DNA from: Spirochaetes bacterium ADurb.BinA120
Lineage (GTDB): Bacteria > Spirochaetota > UBA4802 > UBA5368
Assembly: GCA_002069125.1 (NCBI GenBank)
Contig: MVZN01000003.1
Location: forward strand, 52,934 to 116,933
Length of the DNA stretch: 64,000 nt
Direction of reading: 5' to 3'
Under the pieces are notes generated by a model. The model worked only from the letters and a program-made list of their open reading frames with translations. It was not told where the DNA came from and did not search any database. A program made the translations under genes and the position numbers. This document shows positions 16,420 through 24,694 of the stretch, in pieces (the first letter of the stretch is position 1; each line of letters starts with the position of its first letter).

Positions 16420-17442
16420 ATGAAGGCATTGAAACTGTTGATCCCCGTTTTTATGATGATCGCGCTTTCGGCGCCGGCCGCGCTCGGACAGGCCACCGTC
16501 AAAGTGAAGGACATCGCCTTTATCGACGGCCTCAAGGAAAACCAGGTATTCGGCTTCGGGCTCGTCATGGGCCTGCAGGGCACGGGCGATTCTCAGTCGG
16601 TGCTCACCCAGTCGGCGCTTAAAAATCTGCTGAAGAACATCGGCCTCCAGGAGGACGAAAACATAAAATCGAAAAACACCGCAGCCGTGCTGGTGACCGG
16701 GAAACTCGAGCCCTTTGTGCGTGTTGGCGACAAGATCACCGTAACCGTTTCTTCCATAGGCGACGCCAAGTCGCTCGAGGGAGGGGTGCTCGTGCAGTCG
16801 CCGCTTCGCGGGGCCGACAACGCCATCTACGCGGCCGCGCAGGGCAGCCTCTCCTTCGACGAGCCTGCGCGCGGACGTAAGAGCGTAAAGACCGCGGCGA
16901 GGATCGTTAACGGCGGCATCGTGGAGCGGGAGATAGAGCCCGAGATAATTGTGGAGAACGGCATATCGCTCGTAATGAAGAACTGGGACTTCTTCGAGGC
17001 CGACCAGATCATCAAGGCGATCTCGGGGAAGTATCCGGACGCGAAGCCTGATATGGCAAAGGGCGGAAAAATCCGCCTGTCACTTCCGGAAAACGTCGCG
17101 TTTGCGGAATTCATCTCCACCGTCGAAAACATCGAGATAACGCCGGGCAACCGCGCACGGGTGCTGGTGAACGAAAAGGACGGGACCATCGTTATGGGGG
17201 GGGACGTGCGCATCTCCGAGGCGGTGGTGAGCAAGGACGGAGTCACTATACGCGTGGAGAAGGGCAAGGGAACGGAGAAGGGCCCCGATAAGGCCTCCGT
17301 GGCCCACTTCAAGGCGTCGTCCACGGTGAAGGACCTTGTCGATTCTCTCAACTATATCGGCGCCTCCACGAGGGACATCATCTCCATCCTAAAAGCGCTC
17401 AAGGACGCCGGGGCGCTGCACGCCGAACTCATAGTGAGGTAA
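16420..17442 (+). CDS. flgI: Flagellar P-ring protein FlgI
   Basis: The protein is 340 residues with a signal peptide (about 1-23, ending ALG). FlgI polymerises in the periplasm around the distal rod at the level of the peptidoglycan. The start of the mature protein (VKDIAFIDGLKENQVFGFGLVMGL, given here only by its pattern: RV-KDIA followed by N-x-x-x-G-x-GLV-x-GL-x-GTGD) is typical. The conserved SKNTAAVLVT and the C-terminal SLNYIGASTRDIISILKAL are also seen. Three bases separate it from flgH and five from flgJ. Confidence 0.97.
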   Translation: MKALKLLIPVFMMIALSAPAALGQATVKVKDIAFIDGLKENQVFGFGLVMGLQGTGDSQSVLTQSALKNLLKNIGLQEDENIKSKNTAAVLVTGKLEPFVRVGDKITVTVSSIGDAKSLEGGVLVQSPLRGADNAIYAAAQGSLSFDEPARGRKSVKTAARIVNGGIVEREIEPEIIVENGISLVMKNWDFFEADQIIKAISGKYPDAKPDMAKGGKIRLSLPENVAFAEFISTVENIEITPGNRARVLVNEKDGTIVMGGDVRISEAVVSKDGVTIRVEKGKGTEKGPDKASVAHFKASSTVKDLVDSLNYIGASTRDIISILKALKDAGALHAELIVR

Positions 17443-17447
17443 AGCGG

Positions 17448-17840
17448 ATGATAGACGCGATAAACATGGATTTGGCCGTGCGGCCGGAAAGGGGCGAGCA
17501 GGCGGGAGAAATATCCAGACGGGCCGAGGGTGCGGCAAAAGGGTTTAGAGACGCGCTCGAGGAGACCGTCGCCCGCGAAAACCATAAAGGCGCCCGCGAA
17601 ACAAAGCGTCCGGTGGACAGAAGGCTCATGGACGCCTGCGTGGAGATGGAATCGCTCTTCGTGGCGAAGATGCTCAAAGAGATGCGAAAGACGGTCCACA
17701 AGGGCGAGATGCTCCACGGAGGCTTCGCCGAGGAGATATTCGAGGACATGCTATACGACGAGTATGCGCTCTCACTTTCCAAAAACTCGAGCATAGGTAT
17801 AGCCGGGATGCTCTACGATCAGCTTAGCCTTAGGGCCTAA
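17448..17840 (+). CDS. flgJ: FlgJ-type rod-binding protein without muramidase domain
   Basis: The protein is 130 residues and corresponds only to the N-terminal rod-binding (rod-capping) domain of FlgJ. The conserved segment around residues 64-100 (DACVEMESLFVAKMLKEMRK, then GGFAEEIFEDMLYDEYA) is clear. The C-terminal glucosaminidase domain of gamma-proteobacterial FlgJ is absent, so cell-wall cutting must be done by another enzyme. This single-domain form is usual outside Proteobacteria. Last gene of the flg operon; it converges on the chemoreceptor gene with a 5-base gap. Confidence 0.9.
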   Translation: MIDAINMDLAVRPERGEQAGEISRRAEGAAKGFRDALEETVARENHKGARETKRPVDRRLMDACVEMESLFVAKMLKEMRKTVHKGEMLHGGFAEEIFEDMLYDEYALSLSKNSSIGIAGMLYDQLSLRA

Positions 17841-17845
17841 AGGCC

Positions 17846-19399
17846 TCAGCCCGCCTCCGCAAGGCCCATCAGGTTCTGGGCCATCGTCGCGATCTCCGAA
17901 GAATTAACCGAAAGCTCTTCCGACCCCGATGCCATCTCCTGCGTGGTATTGTTGATCGAGGCGACGCTCCTTGCGACCTCTTCGAGCGCCGTCTTCTGCT
18001 CGTTGGCGGCATTTACGATGTTACCGGCCTCGGAGAGCACGTTCTCCAGGGAACGGCGCGCAGCCTGGTTTAGCTCCAGGTCCTGTCGCGCCAGAGTAAC
18101 CACGCCGTCGATGCGCGAGCCGAACTCTTCGATAAACTCTATCATGCGGTTCAGCGAGGCTATAAAGCTCTCCATCTGGCCGGCCGCCCTGCCGATGCGC
18201 TGGTTGCTCTCCGCAAACATGGCGTTTATCGACTTTAGGTTTTCGGAGGTGCTGTCCGCAAGCTTGCCGATCTCGTCGGCAACCACAGCAAAGCCCCTGC
18301 CGTGCTCCCCGGCGCGGGCGGCCTCGATCGCCGCATTGAGTGAAAGAAGGTTTATCTGATCTGAAATATTTTCAATGATTTGCACGGTATCCCGAACATC
18401 CTGGAATTTGGACGTCGCCTCGAGCATGACCTGACGGGTTCCGTCGATCTCGCTGCCGGTCCTGGCGACCTCATCGTTGAGGCGGTCCCTTATTTGAAGC
18501 GCCTCCCTTATATTGTCCCCGACTCTGGAGACTATACCATGCAGCTGTTCCATCTCGAGCCTTACCTTCTCAGTCAGATTGACCTGTGTGCGCGCCATGG
18601 TGTGCACGCTCTCGCCGCTTGCGGTAACCTCCTCCACGGCGGAGGTAATCTCCTCCACGGTGGCCGCCTGGGTCTGCGAATTGCTTGCGAACGAGGACGC
18701 GGTTGAGGCCATCTCTTCGGTGGAGGCGGCTAGCCTTACGGCAGTTTCATTGGTTTTTTGCAGGATACTTGTAATATGGTCGCTTTTCTCCCTGCTTTCA
18801 GATAGCGCGTTCTCCACAAGCTTATGCGCTTTTTCCCCATTTCTGAGGTATGTTATACAGGCCGCACCCAATACGATTATCGCAATCATACCGTCCGTTA
18901 AGTGGTCAACCATCTGGTTTTTCGTAATTAATCCCCTGCCGTACGTGTCCACACAATAGAAAACAAGCATCGCCAGATTGAGCAGTGTATAAATGAACAC
19001 CGATTTCTTCCCTGATATGATGGTTGCGACGGCTATCAGAGGAAAAACGAAGACGAACGAGTTGTTGGCGATCAACAGGTCATCGGTCCATGTGAGGTTA
19101 AAGTATATGGCCCAGACGATCAGTGTGAGCGGAGTGATCATTATATGCGCCGCGATATTGACGTATCCCTTAATTGTAAGCAGCAGGACGAAGAGCAGGA
19201 TAATCTCCACAATGCCAGCCCCGATTACAGAGACGTTTTTAAAACCCAGCCCCTGCAGTACAGCGATTCCGAATATTAGTCCAAGCAAGCCGATGGCTAT
19301 GAAGAAATACATGACCACTATTACACGCGCCTTCTGCTGCTCACGGTAGTCGCGTCCCTCGTATCGTGAAAACAGGAATGAGTCGATTTTGCCCGGCAT
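17846..19399 (-). CDS. Methyl-accepting chemotaxis protein with polytopic membrane N-terminus
   Basis: The protein is 517 residues. The first 195 form about six membrane helices (a MASE-like sensor block) instead of the usual two helices and periplasmic domain, and no HAMP domain is evident. Residues about 250-515 form the long cytoplasmic signalling hairpin. Its tip contains [21 protein letters not shown], shown here without the flanking Asn, which binds CheA and CheW. Glu/Gln-rich heptads provide methylation sites. A GGAGG site lies just before the start at 19399. Adjacent to the flg operon but transcribed separately. Confidence 0.93.
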   Translation of the reverse strand: MPGKIDSFLFSRYEGRDYREQQKARVIVVMYFFIAIGLLGLIFGIAVLQGLGFKNVSVIGAGIVEIILLFVLLLTIKGYVNIAAHIMITPLTLIVWAIYFNLTWTDDLLIANNSFVFVFPLIAVATIISGKKSVFIYTLLNLAMLVFYCVDTYGRGLITKNQMVDHLTDGMIAIIVLGAACITYLRNGEKAHKLVENALSESREKSDHITSILQKTNETAVRLAASTEEMASTASSFASNSQTQAATVEEITSAVEEVTASGESVHTMARTQVNLTEKVRLEMEQLHGIVSRVGDNIREALQIRDRLNDEVARTGSEIDGTRQVMLEATSKFQDVRDTVQIIENISDQINLLSLNAAIEAARAGEHGRGFAVVADEIGKLADSTSENLKSINAMFAESNQRIGRAAGQMESFIASLNRMIEFIEEFGSRIDGVVTLARQDLELNQAARRSLENVLSEAGNIVNAANEQKTALEEVARSVASINNTTQEMASGSEELSVNSSEIATMAQNLMGLAEAG

Positions 19400-19711
19400 G
19401 GGGATCCTCCTGGATCGTGGAGTCTTTATTTCTGTATTAAATCAATTCGCCACATAAAATATTTTTAAAACCTTTTCCACCCCTCTGTCAAATTATTAAT
19501 TTCGACGGTCAGTATCTGACCAGTGGCTTGTATAAGCCAGAAGGCGCGGAGACGAATCATTCCACCCTTTTATATCTTGCGTTTTATCGATCGAAATGGC
19601 CTTATAATCCATTATACAATTCCCGGGAATAAGGACGGAAGGGAAGGGCATTCGGATTGAGGGCTTTAGGCTCCTCCGGTGTATACGACAGGCCCGAGGG
19701 GGCCGGAGCGG
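19400..19711. other. Divergent intergenic region, 312 bases
   Basis: Carries the chemoreceptor promoter (minus) and the region upstream of the metallopeptidase gene. A minus-strand open frame here has no protein-like features. No repeat or RNA gene seen. Confidence 0.55.
19462..19491 (-). promoter_or_regulatory. Candidate sigma-70 promoter of the chemoreceptor gene
   Basis: Minus-strand TTGACA (19486-19491), an 18-base spacer, then TAAAAA (19462-19467), 63 bases before the start codon in an AT-rich stretch. Confidence 0.45.
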
Positions 19712-20110
19712 ATGAACATACCGAAGAAAAGATTCGAAAACCTGGTGCTGGGGGCGGCGGCGCGCATTGTGGCCTCGCTTCCCCCGGAGCTTCGCGCACG
19801 GGCGGAGGAGGTCGTATTTGTCGTCGCCGACCGGCCCGCGCCCGAGCAGATGGAAAGCCTGGGTGATGATAAAAACGACGAATACGCAGGGGACCTCCTC
19901 GGCCTGTACGAGGGCACCTCGCTCGTGGACCGTTCGATCGACGATACGCTTCTCGCGCCCGACCGGATAACGCTTTTTCGTATTCCATTCGCCGAGATGT
20001 GCGCAAACGAACGGGAGCTCCGCGAGGAGATACGCCTCACCATCATCCACGAGCTGGGGCACTTTTTCGGATTTGAAGAAGGCGATCTGGAGGAAAGGGG
20101 ACTCGCTTGA
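19712..20110 (+). CDS. Small zincin-type metallopeptidase (PF06262-like)
   Basis: The start is placed at 19712 (MNIPKKRFENLV), preceded by GGAG at about 4 bases. The protein is 132 residues. The C-terminal motif HELGHFFGFEEGDLEER is the HExxH zinc-binding and catalytic signature of the short 'metallopeptidase family' proteins found in many bacteria. The remaining core (VVADRPAPEQM, GLYEG, DRITLFRIPF) fits that family. No signal peptide, so cytoplasmic; substrate unknown. A cupin gene follows 60 bases downstream. Confidence 0.85.
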   Translation: MNIPKKRFENLVLGAAARIVASLPPELRARAEEVVFVVADRPAPEQMESLGDDKNDEYAGDLLGLYEGTSLVDRSIDDTLLAPDRITLFRIPFAEMCANERELREEIRLTIIHELGHFFGFEEGDLEERGLA

Positions 20111-20170
20111 GGCGCATTTCCTCCTTTCAGATGGACCCCTGCACACCGGCCAACACGATGGAGGCACTTT

Positions 20171-20521
20171 ATGTATGGAATACGCTCCGATGACGGATAT
20201 CATCCGATTCTCGATCGTATACGCGTTAAAACGCTCAATCATGGCAAGCATATGCTAATGACGGAGTTCGTGCTCGAAAAGGGGGCGATTCTCCCCGAAC
20301 ACGCTCACCCGTACGAGCAAACCGGCTACCTGGTGTCCGGCCGCATGCGCCTCCACATAGGCGAGGCCGCCCGCGAGCTGGCGCCGGGCGATAGCTGGAA
20401 CATCCCGGGAGGGGTGTCCCATCGCGCCGAAGTTATGGAGGGCTCCGTGGCGATTGAGGTCTTTCATCCGGCGCGGGAGGATTATTTAAAATATCTGAAT
20501 CGCATGAGTATCGAAGAATAA
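20171..20521 (+). CDS. Single-domain cupin protein
   Basis: The protein is 116 residues forming one small beta-barrel. Motif 1 (PEHAHPYEQTGYLVSGRM) supplies two His and a Glu for metal binding. Motif 2 (PGDSWNIPGGVSHRAE) supplies the last His. A GGAGG site sits about 9 bases before the ATG. Such proteins are metal-dependent isomerases, dioxygenases or ligand-binding modules; nothing here indicates the substrate. Confidence 0.88.
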   Translation: MYGIRSDDGYHPILDRIRVKTLNHGKHMLMTEFVLEKGAILPEHAHPYEQTGYLVSGRMRLHIGEAARELAPGDSWNIPGGVSHRAEVMEGSVAIEVFHPAREDYLKYLNRMSIEE

Positions 20522-20729
20522 GCCGGACCCGGATCCCGGCCCCATGCCGGTTCGGATGGAGCGCAACAAGCAATAGCCCTCCATGCTGTTGAGTCTGGGG
20601 TGAGAAATGTCGATCATCAAGTAACGGAAAGCGTGATGGCATGGATTCGGCGCGCCGGTTTTGGAAAGCCGGCCGGCGGCCTTTCATCCTTATCCGCGAA
20701 TTTAGAAAAGATGTGGGAAGGGCTTGACC

Positions 20730-20876
20730 ATGAAACAAGAGGAAGTGCTTGTCGGCGCGCTCGTATCGAGCGCCAGGGCCGACATGGGTCGCGGGGTAAG
20801 GAGAGAGGACATCCTCGAGTCGCTCTCCAGGCTGATTGACGCGGAGCTTTACCACAGGGTGCGGGAGCGCCTGTAG
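20730..20876 (+). CDS. Small hypothetical protein, 48 residues
   Basis: An ATG with GGGAAGGG about 7 bases upstream opens a 48-codon frame (MKQEEVLVGALVSSARADMG at the start, DAELYHRVRERL at the end). The composition is protein-like and predicts two amphipathic helices. No family recognised. It lies between the cupin gene and tRNA-Thr. The frame could also be chance. Confidence 0.4.
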   Translation: MKQEEVLVGALVSSARADMGRGVRREDILESLSRLIDAELYHRVRERL

Positions 20877-20928
20877 TACAGGACGAGAAACGACGCGCCG
20901 GAGCCCGGCCCACTCATCGCCCGCAGGA

Positions 20929-20956
20929 GAAAAAGAGGCCCGGGGTTCCCGGGCCT
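20929..20956 (-). terminator. Rho-independent terminator of tRNA-Thr
   Basis: A perfect 9-bp stem (AGGCCCGGG at 20936-20944 with its complement at 20948-20956, 3-base loop) followed on the minus strand by a run of T. It lies 16 bases after the tRNA. Confidence 0.8.
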
Positions 20957-20971
20957 TATCGATAAGGAAGA

Positions 20972-21044
<73 letters not shown>

Positions 21045-21411
21045 GGAAAGCTTCGATATGCAACAGTCTTTAGCGACGGGGCGTATATTTGTCAAACATA
21101 TTTAGGCGTCCGCCCGGAGGCCTTTAACCCGACTTTAAAAAGTACAAATATTCATTTACAGAACAGCTTCTTCTTATTAATAAATCTTGACAGGAAGTTC
21201 CCCTTTTGTACCATTGCCCCCATAGGCGTATCGGCTTTAAAGGACATTTTTTATCCGGCGGGAGTTGTTCCATAACTGGAAACAAGGGCGGGTTCGCGTC
21301 CGCCTCCAATCGAGTTTGGCGGCAACTCCAATGTTTCATGACTGGGGGCTTTAACAGGAGCTCCGTGGTTCTGGAACGACGTTCAAAATCTTACATAAGG
21401 GGAGTGGGCCA
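21045..21411. other. Intergenic leader of etfBA, 367 bases
   Basis: No gene supported. Candidate promoter and leader for etfBA. It contains one copy (about 21269-21345) of a degenerate dispersed element also seen near 50.26 kb and 60.31 kb. Confidence 0.5.
21269..21345. repeat. Dispersed degenerate repeat, copy 1
   Basis: Begins CCATAACTGGAAA and ends around GTTTGGCGGCAACTCCAATG, with GC-rich self-complementary sequence between. Both borders resemble those of the copy at 60311-60397. Confidence 0.4.
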
Positions 21412-22200
21412 ATGAAGATAGTGGTTTTGGTCAAAGAGGTTCCGGATATGGAATCCAAATTTAAAATCGTCGGCGATGCCAAAATCGACGAATCCCAGAT
21501 TGCATTCAAGATGAACGACTTCGACGAGTATGCGGTCGAGGCGGCGCTTCAGCTCAAGGAGAAGTTCGGCGGAGAGGTCGTTATAGTCTCCTCCGGTCCC
21601 GATCGCGTGACCAAGGAAGTGCGCCAGGCGTTCGCCATGGGGGCCGACTGGGGCATCCACGTTAGCGATCCGCAGATCGATGAGGGCGACAACTTCGTGG
21701 TCGCCGGCGCGCTTGTTAAGGCCATCGAGAGCCTCGGGGGCGTCGACCTTGTCATGACCGGCGTACAGGCCGAAGACGACCAGGCGGCCCTAACCGGCGT
21801 ATTCGTGGCCGACATGTTGAATTTTTCGCACTGCACGAACGTGGTGAAGATCGAGGTCGGCGCCGACCAGAAGTCGCTCACCATCAACCGTGAGCTCGAG
21901 GGCGGCCTGAACGAGGTCCTCGAGATGGCGACGCCCGCCGTGCTCACGATTCAGTCGGGAATCAATCAGCCGCGCTATCCCACCCTGCCCGGCATCATGA
22001 AGGCGAAGAAGAAGAGACTGGACCTCAAGAAGGCCGCGGACCTTGGCGTGGGCGCCATCGGCGAAGCGGGCTCCAAGACCAAGTTCCACAAGATATTCTT
22101 CCCCGTGTCCGAGCACAAGGCGGAGATCATACAGGGCGACGCGAAGGCCGCGGCGAAGACGCTTGTCGATAAACTCAGAAACGAAGCGAAAGTGATATAA
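21412..22200 (+). CDS. etfB: Electron transfer flavoprotein beta subunit
   Basis: The protein is 262 residues. EtfB pairs with EtfA to carry electrons from acyl-CoA dehydrogenases toward the quinone pool. Seen: the N-terminal KEVPDMESKFKI and NDFDEYAVEAALQLKE, the AMP-binding loop region near GVQAEDDQAALTG, and the family signature LPGIMKAKKKRLD near residue 197. Start preceded by AAGGGGAG. etfA follows after 14 bases. A partner acyl-CoA dehydrogenase is encoded at 24.7 kb. Confidence 0.96.
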   Translation: MKIVVLVKEVPDMESKFKIVGDAKIDESQIAFKMNDFDEYAVEAALQLKEKFGGEVVIVSSGPDRVTKEVRQAFAMGADWGIHVSDPQIDEGDNFVVAGALVKAIESLGGVDLVMTGVQAEDDQAALTGVFVADMLNFSHCTNVVKIEVGADQKSLTINRELEGGLNEVLEMATPAVLTIQSGINQPRYPTLPGIMKAKKKRLDLKKAADLGVGAIGEAGSKTKFHKIFFPVSEHKAEIIQGDAKAAAKTLVDKLRNEAKVI

Positions 22201-22214
22201 GGGGGTGGATGTAC

Positions 22215-23168
22215 ATGGCCAGAATACTCGTAATAGCGGAACAGAGAAACGGCAAACTGAGCGAGGCGACTCTCGAGCTGTGCAAGGCGGCGAAGGAGAT
22301 CGCTTCGGGGCTGGGCGCGACCCCCGCGGCGGCGGTTTTCTATAAGGATGACAGCATTGCAAAGGAGGTCGCCAACTACATTCCCGAGGTGTTCGCGGTA
22401 GTCGACGCGAAGCTCGCCTCCTACGACGCGGACCTTTTCGTCCAGGCGGTAAAGGCAGTCGTAGAGGCCCAGGATGTCAAGGGCGTCCTTATTCCCCACA
22501 GCTACGACGGCGTAGACTACGCCGGAAAGGCCGCGCTTGCCATAGGCGCCGGCATTGTGTCCAACTGCAACAAGGCCGCGGTTGAGGGCGGAACGGTCGT
22601 GTTTACCCGCAACACCTACAACGGCAAGATCCAGGAGCAGAGGTCGGTAAAGACCGACAAGTTCGTCGCCACCTTCGAAAAGGGCGCGTACGACAAGGAA
22701 GCCGCCGGCGGCGCTGGCAGCGTGACTGCGGTTTCGGTTTCCCTTACGGATTCGCGCCGCAAGATAAAAGAGGTCATCGCTACAATGGCCGGCTCGGTAG
22801 ATATCAGCCAGGCGAAGATCATCGTTTCGGGCGGGCGAGGAACCAAGGAAAAGGACAAGTACAACGATGTCATCGTAAACCTCGCCAAGAAGTTGGGCGG
22901 CGAGTACGGGGCATCGCGTCCCGTGGTCGACGCCGGTTGGACCGATGCCGCCCGTCAGGTCGGCCAGTCCGGAAAGACAGTCGTCCCGGTGCTCTATGTC
23001 GCGGCCGGAATCTCCGGCGCCATCCAGCACGTGGCGGGCATGAAGGGCTCGCAGTGCATCGTCGCCATCAACAAGGACCCGGAGGCCCCGATATTCAATA
23101 TCGCGACCTATGGGATCGTCGGCGACCTCTTTGAGGTCATCCCTGCGATGATGGAAGCCCTGGGCTGA
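22215..23168 (+). CDS. etfA: Electron transfer flavoprotein alpha subunit
   Basis: The start is placed at 22215 ([10 protein letters not shown]), which gives a 6-base spacing from GGGGGTGG; the upstream ATG at 22209 is too close to the site. About 317 residues. The C-terminal FAD-binding domain carries [20 protein letters not shown] and the following GAIQHVAGM, then [13 protein letters not shown], all typical. Forms the ETF heterodimer with EtfB in the cytoplasm. A strong hairpin follows 23 bases after the stop. Confidence 0.96.
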   Translation: MARILVIAEQRNGKLSEATLELCKAAKEIASGLGATPAAAVFYKDDSIAKEVANYIPEVFAVVDAKLASYDADLFVQAVKAVVEAQDVKGVLIPHSYDGVDYAGKAALAIGAGIVSNCNKAAVEGGTVVFTRNTYNGKIQEQRSVKTDKFVATFEKGAYDKEAAGGAGSVTAVSVSLTDSRRKIKEVIATMAGSVDISQAKIIVSGGRGTKEKDKYNDVIVNLAKKLGGEYGASRPVVDAGWTDAARQVGQSGKTVVPVLYVAAGISGAIQHVAGMKGSQCIVAINKDPEAPIFNIATYGIVGDLFEVIPAMMEALG

Positions 23169-23191
23169 AAGCCGGAATAAAAGTTAGACGC

Positions 23192-23224
23192 ACAGAGGGC
23201 CGCGATCCATTCGCGGCCCTCTGT
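23192..23224. terminator. Bidirectional terminator hairpin between etfA and the OMP gene
   Basis: A perfect 14-bp stem (ACAGAGGGCCGCGA and complement) with a 5-base loop, between convergent genes. T-runs are weak on both sides. Confidence 0.65.
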
Positions 23225-23245
23225 ATGTCCGGATCGAGGTATGAC

Positions 23246-23905
23246 TTAGAAGGTGCGGAACAACACCCCGCTGTGTATAGCGGCTCCGTATAGATGGTTT
23301 GGGGAGTCTCCTGTTCTGGTGAACGGGGTGATGCCACGCTCACCTATGAATGAGACGAATAAGTCCGTAAAACGCCCCATGGCGAACTTAAGCTGAACGC
23401 CGGCCGCCGCGGCGAACTGGGGATTTTCCAAATATTTCAACGTTTCGATTTCGGTACCGAAGAAGCGCATCGAGGAGGTCAGGTAGTGCGTCAGGTTGAA
23501 GCCGGCGAGCAGGCCGAACGACATGCGCCACCAATCGGCGGTTGCAAGCAGCATGAACGGGATGGACAGCCCCTGCATATTTGCCGAGCCACCACCCCTG
23601 TATTCAAAATAGGTATATTTATACCACAGGCCCGAATGGATCCCGAAATGCCTGCTCATCATTGCCTCGAAGATCAGGCCGCCCCCCAGTGCCTCGGAAG
23701 ATTCGATAGCGCCCGGGCCGTCGTCCCCGGAATCGGTAATACGGCAGGTGCCCACAAGCGCTCCCGCGCCGAAGGACACCCTCGGAGCCCTCTCCGATTG
23801 CCGCTCAGCCCCCATTGCCGCGCCGGAGAGAAGAGGAAGGATCAGCATGACGCTTATAAAAACCCTCGTGAGGAGGCGTCCGATGGCGGCGGTATTCGAT
23901 CTCAT
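23246..23905 (-). CDS. Predicted outer-membrane beta-barrel protein
   Basis: The protein is 219 residues. A signal peptide (about 1-33, ending AAMGA) is followed by alternating amphipathic strands rich in Gly and aromatic residues (SGLWYKYTYFEYRGG, MSFGLLAGFNL, GVQLKFAMGRF). The chain ends in Phe (GVLFRTF), the usual C-terminal signature for outer-membrane insertion. The pattern fits a small 8-strand barrel. No specific family recognised. Its start overlaps the bactofilin stop by 4 bases, so the two are coupled. Confidence 0.75.
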   Translation of the reverse strand: MRSNTAAIGRLLTRVFISVMLILPLLSGAAMGAERQSERAPRVSFGAGALVGTCRITDSGDDGPGAIESSEALGGGLIFEAMMSRHFGIHSGLWYKYTYFEYRGGGSANMQGLSIPFMLLATADWWRMSFGLLAGFNLTHYLTSSMRFFGTEIETLKYLENPQFAAAAGVQLKFAMGRFTDLFVSFIGERGITPFTRTGDSPNHLYGAAIHSGVLFRTF

Positions 23906-24258
23906 GGCTTCTCGGTCATAATGCAGGTCCCGTTGAAAAGCGAGCCCTTCTCGATGTAGAGTTCGGGACTGATGAGGTCCCCGTTGGAGACGCTCTTGTT
24001 GAAAAGTTCTATCCGCTGTGTCGCTTTGATCTTACCGTTGAAGGCGCCGTTCACCGAAACGATTCCCGATTTGATATCGGCGCTCACCCTGGCCTCCTGG
24101 CCTATCATGAGATGGCCTTTTGTCTCGATTTTTCCCTCGAAGAAGCCCTTTATTTTGAGCGAATTTTTGAAGACGAGCCGTCCACGAAACTCGATATCGT
24201 CGGCGATTACGGTGCTTATTTTATTTTCGTCCTCTACGATCTCCCGTATCTCGTTCAT
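23902..24258 (-). CDS. Bactofilin-family cytoskeletal protein
   Basis: The protein is 118 residues. It has a short polar N-terminus, then the bactofilin right-handed beta-helix: regular short turns such as LKIKGFFEGKIETKG (preceded by FKNS), IGQEARVSADIKSG, SVNGAFNGKIKA and YIEKGSLFNGTC. Bactofilins self-assemble without nucleotide and position cell-wall or envelope enzymes. A clear GGAG site precedes the start. It is co-transcribed with the outer-membrane barrel gene, suggesting an envelope-organising pair. Confidence 0.9.
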   Translation of the reverse strand: MNEIREIVEDENKISTVIADDIEFRGRLVFKNSLKIKGFFEGKIETKGHLMIGQEARVSADIKSGIVSVNGAFNGKIKATQRIELFNKSVSNGDLISPELYIEKGSLFNGTCIMTEKP

Positions 24259-24694
24259 CCGGTACTCCTGTAATAATTGACTGAATCATTAACTGAACGC
24301 CCGAGGGTGCGTGTCAATACTATTTCACCATTGGGCATAGTATCCCCGCCGCCGCGCAATATGTCAAATTAAAAAGATGGCGCGCCGCCACAGGGCCCGC
24401 TCTCCGGCGCGGCGGAGATTGGAAAGCCGGGCTTCCCGTGAAGCTAAAAAATAAGACATAAAAAATAATATGGAAACAATGTGAATATATATACAGTTTG
24501 TGATATATGGTGATATACAACAAAATTGTAAAATCTACTTGAAAAAGAGCGCCAACCCAAGAGCATTGGCTTGGTCCGAAGCGCCCTGGCCGCCATTTGG
24601 GGCGCGGACCGCCCCGCCGGCTCCGCCGTAGACGTGGGAACCGGTAGCCGGGGGGGCCGTGGATGCGGCATTTTACAATATAGGAGGACGTGCT
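24259..24694. other. Divergent intergenic region, 436 bases, AT-rich core and GC-rich leader
   Basis: 24440-24545 is strongly AT-rich and likely holds the acyl-CoA dehydrogenase promoter (for example TTGTGA then CAAAAT at 17-base spacing near 24498). 24550-24660 is GC-rich with several short inverted repeats and could form a structured leader. No gene and no known riboswitch recognised. Confidence 0.5.
24339..24367 (-). promoter_or_regulatory. Candidate sigma-70 promoter of the bactofilin gene
   Basis: Minus-strand TTGACA (24362-24367), 17 bases, GATACT (24339-24344). A second TTGACA at 24312-24317 with GTTAAT 18 bases on could be an alternative. Confidence 0.4.

Noticed and set aside
19496..20251. 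251-codon minus-strand frame
   Set aside because: Antisense to the metallopeptidase gene, which has a clear HExxH motif and ribosome site.
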